This document shows, in pieces, positions 22,435 to 34,491 of a stretch of DNA of 64,000 nt. Source of the DNA: Epiperipatus broadwayi (taxonomy: Eukaryota > Onychophora > Udeonychophora > Euonychophora > Peripatidae); NCBI GenBank assembly GCA_028023455.1, contig JAQFVV010000350.1:124001-188000 (forward strand), written 5' to 3'. Below the pieces are notes generated by a model, which did no database searches, was not told where the DNA came from, and saw only the letters and a program-made list of their open reading frames with translations. Numbering within the stretch: position 1 is the first letter of the stretch; every line of letters begins with the position of its first letter. A program made the translations under genes and the position numbers.

Positions 22435-25400
22435 CTCAAATAAATTTAAATATATATAAATTAATGACTTTTTATTTAAACAATTGGCATACTTATTTAC
22501 ATATAAAAAATGATAAAAAATTAAAAATATTGTTACAATATTGAACTCAATAATAAATATATGATTACATAAAAGCACACATATAACAATTAATAGTCTT
22601 GTTTATAAGATTAAAGAATTACATCCACAATACTGTATATATTTAGTGAAAAGCTAATTTCTCTGATAATCATCTCAACAGAAAGTAATCTTCTGTAGAT
22701 TTAACTTAATGTGGTGTAAAATGACTTCTGCTTAAAGAAATCAGATGTTTCTGTCCTTAAGAGATCATATGGCTAGAACCTCTGTTAAGTGAGTTAAACA
22801 TTTCCTTTCTTTTAATATTTTTAAATAGTTGTAAACCAACTAACTTCTTACTCATCATTACGATTTATAATTATCAAATTATTCTGTTAGTAATGACAAA
22901 GTGTTTCTTATGCAATTTCATTAAAAGAAGTTTTGTTAGTATCAGTATTCTTTCCTCATATTTTTTATTCCTCTGGTAAAGGTTTAGCTAAATGGAAAAA
23001 AAAAAAAAATCTTTTACTTTTTTTACTTTAATATTTTTCTGCCACTATTCTATAACTAATTTTCTTTCAACATCCTACATTTCAAAATAATTTTTTAAGA
23101 TTTTCATTCACATCTCCACGTAAACACATACTATTCAAATTTTCTTGCTATGACTGCTACGTTTTTTAATATTCAAAGCTCCTGTTCTTGGTTCCAAATT
23201 GCATTAAGCTCCCTCCTAGATGTAGTATTTATTTTTTATATTTGATTTATATTTTTATTTTTATATAACTCTAAACTATTTTTTGATTCTTTTTCTTATG
23301 TCACAATTCTACTTTTTCTGACTGTTCTTTATTCTGTCTTTCCAATTCTCATAAACACCATGCTGTATTTAAACTTTGATATCTATGTCATTTTGAAATT
23401 AAATGCTTAGAATTAATTCTCTATGTATTAACTTTGATTATATCTAGAATTTATTGAATTTCCAATCTTACATTAGATGGCAGAATCAGAGTGGATTAAA
23501 TAATTAGCTCTTAAAAAATTGTGAATATTGTAAAATCTTTTAAGCCAAGTTAACATCCTTTTCACATAACTTAAACTAAGTGCTATTTTACTAATCTAAT
23601 TTTAAACATATATTGTAGCTTGACAAACATTTATCTCTGATAAAAAAAGAAAAAAAGACCCACCTTTTGCCTTAAATGATCTCATTTTCTGTCCATCATT
23701 CATGATTTTTTTAACTTTTATGTAATGATTTTTTTAAATTCCAGATTATTCTATATGCCTCAACTTTTTAATCAATCTCATATTTTTTGCTTATTGTCTC
23801 AATTTTAATTTTCAACTATTCCTATAATTCTTTATAACAATTTAATGAATTATCTCGATACTTATCCTCCACTTTAAGTTAAAAATTCCCACTTTTAAAA
23901 TTTCACTTTTATGCTTTCCACTGATTGCAAACATCTTAGACTTTAATTTTCATATTTTTGTCTATCTTTGCACAGTTTTTTATAACAGTTTTTTTTAAAA
24001 AAAAACTATCAAAAGCTATCATATTGCATATTGTCTTTTATTACTAATGAAAATCTTAACTATTTCCCATCTTTCTATCTCAACTTCCAATAATTTAGAA
24101 ACAAAATAAATGATAAAGATGGCAGTGAATGTCAGTTTAAACTAAATTTTTACTTAATTTCTATTAATTATATTTTATCCAGTTGGTATTTATCAAAATT
24201 ATTCTTGGAAAAGACCTTTAATCAGTTTTGTGAATCCCAAATCTATCTCTGTATTTTCAAAATTTTTCTACAATCTACTATTCATTTTATAAGTCTTTTC
24301 AGCCTCTAAAAATATGAAGAATTACTTATTTTCATTATAGTAATTCAATCAACTAGGCATTGATGAATAAATTCTATCATTCACGTTGAATAAAGCATTC
24401 TAGATTTCTTTCAAGATATGTTCTTTCATCCAAATCCTAAAACTTACTTACTATTATATATCAAATTATTTTATATACTATGAAAATTGCCTCATTATTT
24501 ATATATATGTTATGAATATATAGATTGAACCTATGTACTTATTATAATATAAAACACTGCCACAGAGATTAAAAAATAAAATTAATTTAAATAAACTAAG
24601 TATACTTTCACCCACTATCATAATCATAGTTATCAAACAAAAAAAAAGACAGTATTTCACTGTTAAAAATTTTTTAAAATTCATTTTTTGCTTATTGGTA
24701 GTGATTACTCATATTATATATAAAATTCTAAATGTTTGTCTGTAATGCTGTCACATGATACTCAAGTTAAACATTTGTTTATTAGAGGGCATATTTTTCA
24801 ATGGGAAAATAATTATTTGTTCTGATATTAATAAATTATAATTTTATGAAACATTTCATGCAAAGGAAGTAATTCACATTTTCCATAGACTGGATACATG
24901 TGATAGCAAGTAATTCAGCAAAGCAAAAAAAAAAAGTTAAAGCAACCAATTTAAAAAACTATTACAAAAATAATGGCCTTTCCATAGAAAGAAAAAATGC
25001 TTGGAAAAAAAATCAGTATTCACTTTTAACTACAATACAGAACTGAATAAGTATAGTATTTAAAACACAAAGAAAATGTGATTACAGTACATAAATTCAT
25101 GTTTGAAATATATTTAGTGAGAAGAAAACATAGTGAGAAGAAAACTGTTTTCACATTTAGTTTTGATTAGCATGTAAGTCATGTAGTTTGATATTGTATA
25201 GTTTGCAGCACCACAGTAATCTCATGCATAATTAAAATTTGTTAAAGCAATCATTTAATGAGATCATTTAAAAGAAAAGGCAGGTCTTTATTTGTATTTG
25301 TATCAGAAATAAATTCATTCACTTGCATACAAAAAAAGCTAAAATTGATATTTAAATATGCATCTGGATTTTACAGTCATGAAAAGGAATATGGACATGG

Positions 25401-25705
25401 TTTTAATATTAGTTATAGTTGAGGTAATTTGTGAAGAAAGAAATAATAAAGATTGAAATATTAAGGAGGCTAAGTTTATTGTACAAAATAAATGTATGAT
25501 GAATCAGAGAGCTAATAGCATTAAAATAAGCAAAAAAAAATTGTTTTTTTAAACGATGAAATATTGTCCTTTTTTTTGTTTGATAACCATGATTAGGGCA
25601 TAAACCCACAAAAATATACTTTATTTATTTATTTTTTTTGTCTCTATTGCAGTGTTTATATATATATATATAATAATATAAATCGATATCTATATTTCTT
25701 TGAAG
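22435..25705. other. Long AT-rich region, no gene seen
   Basis: Should contain the 5' exon(s) and promoter of the MFSD6-like gene on the minus strand, but I found no convincing ATG-bearing exon. Pyrimidine-rich on the plus strand at 22980-24300. The minus-strand 61-codon frame at 24499-24684 is low-complexity hydrophobic and not supported. Confidence 0.5.
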
Positions 25706-25711
25706 TAATAT

Positions 25712-26000
25712 ACATAATCTTATAATTAAATATTAGTAAATACAGTGATCAAAAATTTGGAAAAGGACAAAAAATATAATCATCACTTAGGAGCTCTTTC
25801 AACTATCCTCATAGTCTTTGTCAACAAATTCTTTGAAAGGTTAACTTTCCCATAATTCCATGATCTTAACATTTGCTGCCTGCCTATTGATTAAATCTTG
25901 CTTGTATTTATACATTAACATAGCTTCCTTTATTTTTACATTATTGTTATTTCTTTCAGTTTGCAATATTTTTACATTATTATAATTTAAATTAAAATCA
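25712..26000 (-). mobile_element. Penelope-like 3' tail, left arm of inverted pair
   Basis: Minus strand encodes YNNVKILQTERNNN, VKIKEAMLMYKYKQDLINRQ and a final LWES stop. This is the pattern at the C-terminal end of Penelope-like proteins after GIY-YIG (W.N.KIL..E....RKIKEA..I). A non-coding tail with GACAAAGACTATGAGGATAG follows. Reverse complement matches 29053-29340 almost throughout. RT and GIY-YIG core are missing, so this is a severely 5'-truncated copy. Confidence 0.5.
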
Positions 26001-26013
26001 TATATATATATAT

Positions 26014-26125
26014 GATTTATTACAGTCGTAAAAAATGGAAGCTGATACATTATTATTACCTTTGCAAAATAAAATTGCAAAGATAATAACTTATCAGCTT
26101 CCATTTTTTATGACCGTAATAAATC
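26014..26125. repeat. 112-bp near-perfect palindrome
   Basis: Arms GATTTATTACAGTCGTAAAA / TTTTATGACCGTAATAAATC with AATGGAAGCTGATA on one side and its complement on the other, flanked by AT repeats. It looks like a tiny foldback element between the left Penelope-like tail and LINE copy B. Frames on both strands starting MEAD here are mirror by-products. Confidence 0.85.
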
Positions 26126-26364
26126 ATATATATCATCATCATCAACCATTATCAATCCACTGCAGGATGAAGGTCTCTACAAGTTCAATCCATCTTTTCC
26201 TATCTTTAGCTTCTCTTCTCCACATCACCCTGCACACTTTCTTATTTCATCCATCCATCTCACATGTGGTCTCTTTCTGGGTCTTTTAAATCTCTTGAAA
26301 TCCAGTTTAAAATTTCAATTGTCCATCTATTATCATCTCTTCTAGCAATATATCCAGCCCAACT

Positions 26365-27886
26365 TCACTTCAGTCTTTTAATTTTTTCAATGAGGTCAGT
26401 AACACCTGTTTGTTCTCTTACCCATACATTGTGTTTTCGTTCTCTTCTTATTACTCCCAACATGCATCGCTCCATACTTCTTTGAATAGTCTGAAGTCTC
26501 TGTATTGCTCTTCTATTAAATGTCCAAGTCTCAGATCCATAAATAAGAATTGGCAAAACACATTTATTAAAAATCTTTCTTTTCAAACAGATAGGCATAT
26601 TTCCTTTTAGTATCAAGTTATTTCTACCAAAAGCACTCCAATCAAGTTTCATTCTATGATTAATTTCATCCATTATGTTTCCATCTGTATTAGTAATCTG
26701 ACCAAGGTATTTGTAACTGTTAACTTCTTCTTCCTCATCTTAATCAATCTTTATTTTCATATTTTGAAAAAATCTATTAAACATTACTTTAGTCTTTTTA
26801 ACATTTATCTTTAGTCCTACTTTCCTTCATCTTATAACTCCTGCAACATTTCCTGTAACTCCAAAACATTATTTGCAAAAGCAACTACATCATCTGCAAA
26901 ATCTAAATGACTTAAATAATCTCCATTTACTTTCACTCCTTTAACTTCCCATTTTAATCCACAAAATACTTCTTGCAGCACTAAAAAAGTTTTGGAGATA
27001 TAAAGTCACCCTGTCTTACACCCTTTTCAATGTTGATTTTCCTACTATCATTATGTAATCTAATTGTTGTTGCATTTTTATAAATATTTTTTAAAATATG
27101 ACAATATTCTGGATCTACACCTTGATGATTCAATGCTTTAATCACTGAAGAAATGTTTATAGAATCAAATGCTTTTTAATAATCTACAAATCCTAAGCAT
27201 AATGGCAATTCATATTCATTTGTCCTTTATATAACTTCTCTCAATACCTGGATATGATCTACTGTACTAAAACCACTTTTAACACCAGCTTGTTCTCTTG
27301 GTTGGTGAAAATCCAGAGTTTTCTGTAGACGAGTTATAATTATCTTAGTAAAAATTTTGTATAACATTGATAAAAGACTGATAGGTCTGTAATTTTTAAT
27401 ATCGTCTTTATCACCTTTTTTAAATATTAATATTATTACTGCATTCTTCCAATCATCTGGTACATCTTTATCATTTAGACATTTGGTATATAACTTTGCT
27501 AATTTTTTTTCTATTTCTTCACCTGCTTCTTTTAATATATCAATTATAATTCCATCATTACCTGGAGCCTTCCCTTTCTTCATAAATTTAATTGCATGTC
27601 TCACTTCCTCATTCAAAATTCTGGGAAATTCAGAAGATATAATAGATATAGGAGGCATTTGTTCTTTATTAATATATAATTCTTGATAGAAGTCTTCTAC
27701 ATGTTTCATGATGTCATCTCTCTTTTTAGTAATAATGCCACCTTTTTTTCTTATTGCTGATATAAATTTCCTATCAATACCAAAATGTTGTTTTACACTC
27801 TTTAGACTTTTATTCTCTTCTACAGCTTTCCTTGCTAGTTCACAATTATACTTTCTTATATCATTTTCAACTCTTTTCCGCACCAT
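26365..27886 (-). pseudogene. Reverse transcriptase and C-terminal part of LINE copy B
   Basis: Frame 27886-27227 encodes the linker and RT fingers: [37 protein letters not shown] and [20 protein letters not shown]. It ends at a TAA where copy C has GAA; a second TAA replaces GAA in the 'DY.KAFDS' motif. Further shifts follow. The FADD box is still readable near 26900-26915 (minus strand), and 26673-26365 gives the region through YGSETW and GVTDLIEKI. Remaining C-terminal codons run to about 26160. Multiple lesions make it inactive. Confidence 0.8.
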
Positions 27887-28992
27887 TTTACAAAATTTGA
27901 GATATTCAATCTTTTTAATGCATCATTGTTGTATACCTTCATATTCCTTCTTTTCTTCATAAATTCTCTAGTCTCAGTAGAAATTTTATTGGTCAATTGC
28001 TGCTTTTTTCTACCAGCTATCTTTGTTGCAGTTTTTAAAAGTGTATCAGTTATTTTCCTGTTAATGTCATTCAAATCTGAATCATGTTCAAAATCTACTA
28101 ATACTTGAAACCGATTTGTAAGTTCTAATTTAAATTCATTAAAATGTTTCTGAAGATTAGGAATATCAACTGTAAATATTGTTTTTCTAAATAATTTTTG
28201 TTTCTCTACTTTTGCATTAACATGTATCTTACATCTTACTAATCGATGATCACTTCCTGTGTTAAATTTATTAAGAACATTAGAATCTTGAAATATGTAT
28301 TTTCTGTTAGTCAAAATATAATCCAATTCTGCTGTACCTTCATATGAATGCTTCCATGTCCATTTCCTTTTAACATTTTTCTCAAAAAAAGAATTCATAA
28401 TATAAAGTTTTTCTTTTTCTGCAAACTCCACAAGTCTATGTCCTCTCTCATTTCTATTACCATAACCAAAATTATCTACAGCATTTTCATCTTTCATTTG
28501 TTTACCAATTCTAATGTTAAAGTCTCCCATAACAATTTTTAAATGTTGTTTACTCTGATCAAAAGCCTTTTGTACATCCATATAAAAATCTTCTCCTACT
28601 TTATCACTATGAGAACTTGTTGGGGCATAAACCTGAATTATCTACATTTGGTATCTGCTATTAAATCTTGCCACTCTGTCCGATACACCATCAATCTCCA
28701 CAATGTTATTCTTCCATTTTTTATTTATAACGAAACCTACTCCACTTGTATTTTCAATATTTGGCCCTTTATAATAGAGTATATGTCCACTTTTTAAATC
28801 AGTTGTTTCTTCACATTTTCTTCTAACTTCACAAAGTTCAATAATGTCCCATTTAATATAAGACAGTTTTTTTTCTAACTCTTGCAATCTTCCTTCACTT
28901 GAAAGTGATCTGCAGTTGTAAGTACCTAAAGGAAAAGTCATCATCAAATGGCAGCCTGAGTCTGCAATCAGGGGATTTTTAGCACCCTCCAC
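27856..28992 (-). pseudogene. Endonuclease domain of LINE copy B
   Basis: AP-endonuclease-like domain in one frame from about 28992 to 27856 with a single TAG at 28642-28644. Visible motifs: LGTYNCRSLSSEGRL (the N-terminal N motif), IIELCEVRR (catalytic Glu), VYAPTSSHSDK just after the TAG, VMGDFNIRIG (catalytic Asp/Asn) and FNTGSDHRLV (the SDH motif). It nicks target DNA to prime reverse transcription. The linker then continues to 27856, where a one-base shift breaks the frame. The true start codon is not certain; the first Met-position residue at 28992 is a GTG. Confidence 0.8.
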
Positions 28993-29052
28993 CTTTGGCC
29001 ACTAACTGCTGCCTTGGTTGGTGACTTTACAGACTCCTGGGAATAAGGGCCA

Positions 29053-29340
29053 TGATTTAATTTCAATTATAATAATGTAAAAATATTGCAAACTGAAAGA
29101 AATAACAATAAAAGGAAAATAAAGGAAGCTATATTAATATATAAATACAAGCAAGATTTAATCAATAGGCAGGCAGCAAATGTTAAGATCATGAAATTAT
29201 GAAAAGGTTAACTTTTCAAAGAATTCATTGACAAAGACTGCGAGGATAGACAAAAGCACTCCTAAGTAATGATTATATTTTTTGTCCTTTTCAAAATTTT
29301 TGATCACTGTATTTACTAATATTTAAATATAAGATTATAT
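29053..29340 (+). mobile_element. Penelope-like 3' tail, right arm of inverted pair
   Basis: Plus strand encodes FNYNNVKILQTERNNN and KRKIKEAILIYKYK before a stop, then a non-coding tail with GACAAAGACTGCGAGGATAG. It mirrors 25712-26000. The two tails point outward, with the palindrome and LINE copy B between them. Confidence 0.5.
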
Positions 29341-29398
29341 ATATATATATATATATATATCTATATATATATATATATATATAATATATATATATATC
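29336..29398. repeat. (AT)n microsatellite
   Basis: Nearly pure AT dinucleotides abutting the right Penelope-like arm. Confidence 0.95.
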
Positions 29399-29970
29399 AA
29401 ACTAATCTTTACAATATTTCATTGCTCTCAAATCTTATTTATTTTTTTAAAATCAACCTTGCTTGCTTTTAAATTGCTTATTTCTCTTGATTTTTTCTTT
29501 TAAGCTGTCTACTGTTCTATTCAGTTTGAAGTACATCATGTTATTCACCCTTACTTGAATTGATTTCTCTAACAATTACCAATCTTCCATCCACATTATT
29601 TTAAATAAATACATTGAGTAATTTTTTATTGTCTTCTCTGTTCTTTTGACATTAAACAATATGTATAATGTCCTTTCTTTCCAATATCTCTAGAATGCTT
29701 TACTAACTCTCTCCATCTCTCTTTTTGTTTTGAGAACATTATAATTCATCCATTTTTATATTTATTCTTTTTTTCTTAAATAACTACATGTTTAATTTTT
29801 ACACTATTCTCTTCCACTTGTTTCCTAAGTCTCTTTATACTTTCTATATGCTCCTTCCCCACAGTTTTTAAAATATGTTCATTTCAACATTTTTTCTAGG
29901 CAAGAAGAAATGTGATTATGCCATCCTTTACTGAAATCATAATAAATTATTAATGGTTATATATATATAT
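29399..29970. other. AT-rich spacer, no gene seen
   Basis: Pyrimidine-rich on the plus strand; nothing assigned. Confidence 0.6.
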
Positions 29971-29973
29971 ATA

Positions 29974-30095
29974 ATACATATTTTGCGGGTTCATCCGTGT
30001 TAAAAACTTTCTGTGGATGGCTTGTGTGACCAAGTCGAAATGTCAGTATATTAATATTAAAAGTTTTAACACGGATGAACCCGCAAAATACGTAT
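29974..30095. repeat. Hairpin (MITE-like) repeat
   Basis: Arms TTTTGCGGGTTCATCCGTGT (29981-30000) and its complement ACACGGATGAACCCGCAAAA (30070-30089), extending to about 35 bp each with one mismatch and one bulge. The ~50-base loop contains GATGGCTTGTGTGACCAAGT followed by CGAAA. More GC-rich than its surroundings and flanked by AT repeats. Confidence 0.85.
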
Positions 30096-30129
30096 TTTAT
30101 ATATTTAACCCGTGCAAATCTTCGTTTTA

Positions 30130-32310
30130 ACATATATATATATATATAATAGCTTCTAAACTGTAAACTATAGAATATTAAATCTAAGCATTTATTTTTA
30201 TTATACCTGATAACTTTTTAATATATTCACTTATATAATTGATTTGTTCTTATCTGTTAAAATGAATAAAAATTACCTTAAATAAAAAATTTTGAAAATT
30301 AATTTACAACCATACACCAACTCTTGATATTTTGATCCTTTTTTTGTCAAAACATGTAAATTCATTTTAAAATTCCAAAATCATTTTTTTGAAAAGCATA
30401 AATATTTTTGTTCCTCAAATTATAATCCATGTAATTATAAATAAGTACAATAAATACCTATGAAACTACATTTATATTTTAATTGGTAGCTGAAAGGTTT
30501 GTTGTTGATGTAGAAATGTGTTATTTAAAGTAGTATAAATGTCTAGTATTTAGATTATATTTGCAGGATTCTATCTTTATAAATTTATTTTTATTATTAT
30601 TATTTGGTCGCATCAAAGTGATTATATTTCTAATAATCATGAAAATGGCTATTCTAAAGAATTATCTATCTAGGAATTGATTTTCATTCTTTTCATTTAT
30701 TAATTTGATGTGGTAAAGGCAATTGTGACTCAGTGCTAATAAAAGTATGACATTTCTATAACATATTTAAAAAAGGATATATCATATCACAATCATATTT
30801 TATATTTTTAAAGTCTTAATGATGTTTATCTGACTAATTCAAATTAACTTTAGCTTTTATCCTCTAATTAAAAATAGTTAGATACATATTGACTGAGTTA
30901 TTATTCAATGCCAAACTTGGTAAACTATAAATTGTCTATCTGAAAGAAAAATCCTAAACTTATTTGTGACCTAGAAAGTCCAAGATTCACCAAATCTGGT
31001 CTCACTTCCTTGGGTATAATATGTTAGACATACGTTTTAACCACTATATGACAGACATTCTTTTATAATGGTTAATTTTTCACCATTCCCCTTCTAAGCC
31101 TTATAATCTTTTTAATGAAATATATAGTTCTCTGATAAATAAAACAATTTTCTTTATGCTTCAAATAAAACTTAAGGTCCAATCTGATGTATATTCACTT
31201 ATTTCTGTCTAGTGCTTGTCAATATCACAATTTAAAGCCTTTTATACTTTTATATTAAATAAAATTACTCCAAGTTACATTTAATATATATTTATGTAAT
31301 TAGATTTTAAGGAGTTAATGAACATTCAGCAGTAATAATTGTAAAAAATGGAAAATAATGGTTTTTATTACTACAATAAAATATTTTGTTTTTACTGGAA
31401 AACATTTACATAGCAAGAGTGTTTTTTAATCTAGAACTGAACCTACATTGTAAACTTCTATATTATTAATAATTTCAATATTATTTAAACTCAATTGTAG
31501 ATGTAAAATTTTAATTTACTTTAATAACTTTACTGAAAAACGTTTGATATGTAATTTAAAGAGTATTTCTTTAATTAACTTTCTTAAGAAGCATTATTTT
31601 GGTTTAAAACACATAAAATATAATCTATATAGAGATCAGCAAATTTCATAAATATAAAAAAAATATTTTACCTTAAATAGACTTCTTTATTTTTTTATGA
31701 ATTAACATTTCAACTAGTTAATCTACACTGTTTGTATTCATAACTTACCATATTGCTTTGACGAATTATGATGTATTGAGTCTTCTGCTGAATTCATACT
31801 TTTACTCTCTCTATAAAATATATTTAATTAATTTTAATATCCATATCTAAAGTAACACATATATGCATATAATATATCCATTTCAGATAATATATACTGT
31901 ATTATAAATCATTCTTATCACCCACTTAACGTGAAAAGTTGAAATGGCATTTTATACTCATAGGACCATAATTTGGGAGCTTATTATTATATCATCACCT
32001 GTATTGGGTATAAAATCTTATATTTAAGACTGTAATAGTAAACAGATTTATACAAGTATGAAAAAATACAAATCTATGCAGTACATTAACAAACAAAAAA
32101 AACCTGTGAATATAAATCTTGAGAGTTAGTCTAGAAAGATTATCAAATCAACTGAGAAAAATTATATCTCAACTTGAACAATTAAGTAGAACTATTATGC
32201 CTTACCTTCCATTTTAGTCTTATTAATCTAACTTTCAGAATAATTAAGGAATATATTAATAAATAATTATATGGTATAAATTCTGGAGAGATCAAATATT
32301 ATTTTTGGTT
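30130..32310. other. AT-rich region, no gene seen
   Basis: No frame above ~50 codons with sense, no repeat recognised. Confidence 0.6.
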
Positions 32311-32694
32311 GCCGTCAAATAGCTACTATATCCCACTCGATGGCGCAGTTTTCATGCTTAAACTATAAAATATGATCATTCCTGGGCTGTTAATTATAAT
32401 CATTTTGATGTGTTTTTTGTAATGCGAAAATAAAAACAAAAGAAAATCGTCTTTTTTAAATATTATTTAATTTTAAATATTATTTTTTATTAACGTATAC
32501 AAATTAAATGATAATAATAAATGTAAAATAAAATAAACAAATTACAATTTGATTCGTCTTTTTTAGTTTGCTTTTTATTAAAAAAAATCAATTTTCTATC
32601 GGAGATTTTTTTACTGGAGTTACGGCTTTTTTTGTTGTTGTTGTTTACCGCTAGTTTATTTCAAATAGAATGACAACTAAAAGTAAAACTTGTT

Positions 32695-32835
32695 ACAGTT
32701 AGGTTTAGGGTTAGTTTTAGGGTTAGGTTTAGGGTTAGTTTTAGGGTTAGGATTAGGGTTAGTTTTAGGGTTAGTTTTAGGCTTAGGATTAGGGTTAGTT
32801 TTAGGGTTAGGTTTAGGGTTATTTTAGGGTTATTG
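32695..32835 (+). repeat. Degenerate TTAGGG/TTTAGGG array
   Basis: About 140 bases of GGTTAGGG, GGTTTAGGG and GGTTAGTTTTAGGG variants in irregular order. It resembles an interstitial telomere-type repeat, but the mixed 6- and higher-period units and its place inside a TIR element suggest an element-internal repeat rather than a telomere fusion. Confidence 0.85.
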
Positions 32836-33444
32836 TTCTGTTGTTTGTAATGCTAAAATAAAAAATATCAAAATCATATTTTTGCAAACATTTTTTTTTA
32901 CTAACATCTATAAAATAAATGATAACAATAAACGTAAACTATATTCAACAAAGTCTAACAGTAGTCAAAGAAAAGAAAGAAACTAAAACTTTTTTAAACA
33001 ATGACAAATATATATATAAAATGTTTATAATATATGTTTTTTATGACATTTAAAAAAAAACAGGGAAAATTCTACTTCCAGGATATTTTTGTGTTAACAC
33101 TCTTTTTTATTTCAAATATATACACACTGTACAACTCCTTTGTCTCATGGAATGTTATGAACAGTACATTACTTGACTCATTACCTACTTCCAACTCACT
33201 TTATACATATATCTCATCAACATTTACTACTTAAAACTTCAATACACTACGGTGTAAAAAGTCTGTTAATTATTACTTTACAAAATCAGAACATTTCAAT
33301 ACTTTAAAATAAAAAAAAATCAAATGAAAACAACATTTCCATCCAATTCAAAAAAACACACCCTCTCCCCAAGCCATAACTATTTTATAAACTGTGTGAT
33401 ATTCGGAAAATATATTTGCTGTGTAAAACATACATGCTGTACTG

Positions 33445-33522
33445 CGACGTGACATAGCGGCCTGCAATCTGTAGCACAATAAAAGTTGTATTATAAAAAA
33501 TGCAGGTTCGAATGTGTCGTCC
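33445..33522 (+). other. tRNA-like segment (Pol III boxes)
   Basis: A-box-like TGACATAGCGG (33450-33460) and B-box-like GGTTCGAATG (33505-33514) lie 55 bases apart. GACG at the start can pair with GTCGTC near the end. It does not fold into an obvious intact tRNA and no anticodon stem is clear, so it is a possible internal promoter of a SINE-like or chimeric element, not a tRNA gene. Confidence 0.35.
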
Positions 33523-33599
33523 GCGGAAACAGCATTTTTATGTGTTTTAGCATGAAAACAGTGCCATCCAGTGGAATATAGGGCTCATTGACGAATACC

Positions 33600-34490
33600 T
33601 TATTCTTATATCACAGTGATTGGTTGAGCACAATATTTCCATTCAATTGATCACATAGAGTTTTATTTATTTTATTTGTTTCAGTTATGATTGCTGTAGA
33701 AAGCTTTAGCTCTTGAACCCACTTTGCTCACCACTGTAGAAAGTAGTGTTATCTATATAACAAATTAAAAGTTACAAATAAAGTTCAGATATTTTAAATT
33801 TATGATATGATTTGTTAAGCAAATTTGCTCTTTCGGATATATTCAAGTTTTTCTTTTTAGCAATGCGCATAAAATGAAATTAATCAACTCTATTACTTGT
33901 GGATTATAACTATAGGGATAAATGAAAACAGACTAAAATCTTATTAAGTATTGAATTTCATCTACTATATTGAGAATTGGCTTAATTTTGCCAATTTTAT
34001 TTTATTTCTAAGTCTAACTTTAAAAATATATTCCTTTTTATAGTAAATTATATATACTACTATTTTCTTTAATATAATCTGTAGTTTAGTTATGGCTATT
34101 ATAAATAAAATCTATAAATTCTAATTTATAAAGTCTATATATTTAATGAAAATCTTAAAGTATTTCAAAATCTCTAAACTTGAAATTTGACTTTTATAAT
34201 TTTAAGTATTTCAAAATGTATCAACTTCTTTATTTAATTCCTTTATACTGTTATATTTACAATTTTCATAGATATTTTTTTATTGTTCAAATTACATTTT
34301 CTTTATGATTCCTTTTTATTTTAAATCATTGTGTTATAATTTAGAAAGTAAAGTATTTTCCTGCATAATTTAATATTAAATGAAAGCATTTAGAAAGTGT
34401 GACATTTTTTGTTAAATTTTTTTAAAATTAGTTTACATTGAAAAGTTAAGACTTTATCCCACCCCTGGGCTATCTTTTCATTTTTGAATG
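33600..34490. other. AT-rich spacer, no gene seen
   Basis: Nothing recognisable. Confidence 0.6.
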
Positions 34491-34491
34491 T

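Larger units (their letters stand above)
26132..29052 (-). mobile_element. RTE-like LINE copy B, nearly full length, defective
   Basis: About 2.9 kb from a short 5' leader (GGCCCTTATTCCCAGGAGTC, near 29050 on the minus strand) to the 3' end CAACCATTATCAATCC (plus-strand reading) beside ATCATCATC. It contains endonuclease, linker, RT and the C-terminal domain in order, with nonsense and frameshift breaks described in the two pseudogene entries. Belongs to the same family as copies A, C and E. The very short 3' UTR ending in a TGATGA-type repeat fits the RTE clade. Confidence 0.85.
32313..33593. mobile_element. Non-autonomous element with ~47-bp terminal inverted repeats
   Basis: Left end GTCAAATAGC...CCCACTCGATGGCGCAGTTTTCATGC (in pieces, 32313-32362) and right end GCATGAAAACAGTGCCATCCAGTGG (in pieces, 33545-33593) are inverted repeats with several mismatches. 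The 1.28 kb interior has no transposase frame, but holds a TTAGGG-like array and a tRNA-like patch. Class unknown; target duplication not clear. Confidence 0.6.

Noticed and set aside
24499-24684. 61-codon hydrophobic minus-strand frame
   Set aside because: Low-complexity AT-driven sequence without homology cues or splice/start context.
25841-26289. Two similar proteins starting MEAD on opposite strands
   Set aside because: Mirror images caused by the 112-bp palindrome; only the Penelope-like C-terminal part of the minus frame has family resemblance.
27483-28797. Plus-strand frames opposite LINE copy B
   Set aside because: Antisense shadows of the endonuclease/RT coding sequence.
32695-32835. 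Chromosome end or telomere fusion
   Set aside because: Units are irregular, short (140 bases), and bounded by an inverted-repeat element with ordinary sequence on both sides.
33445-33522. Functional tRNA gene
   Set aside because: A and B boxes are imperfect, and no anticodon arm or proper acceptor stem with 7 pairs can be drawn.
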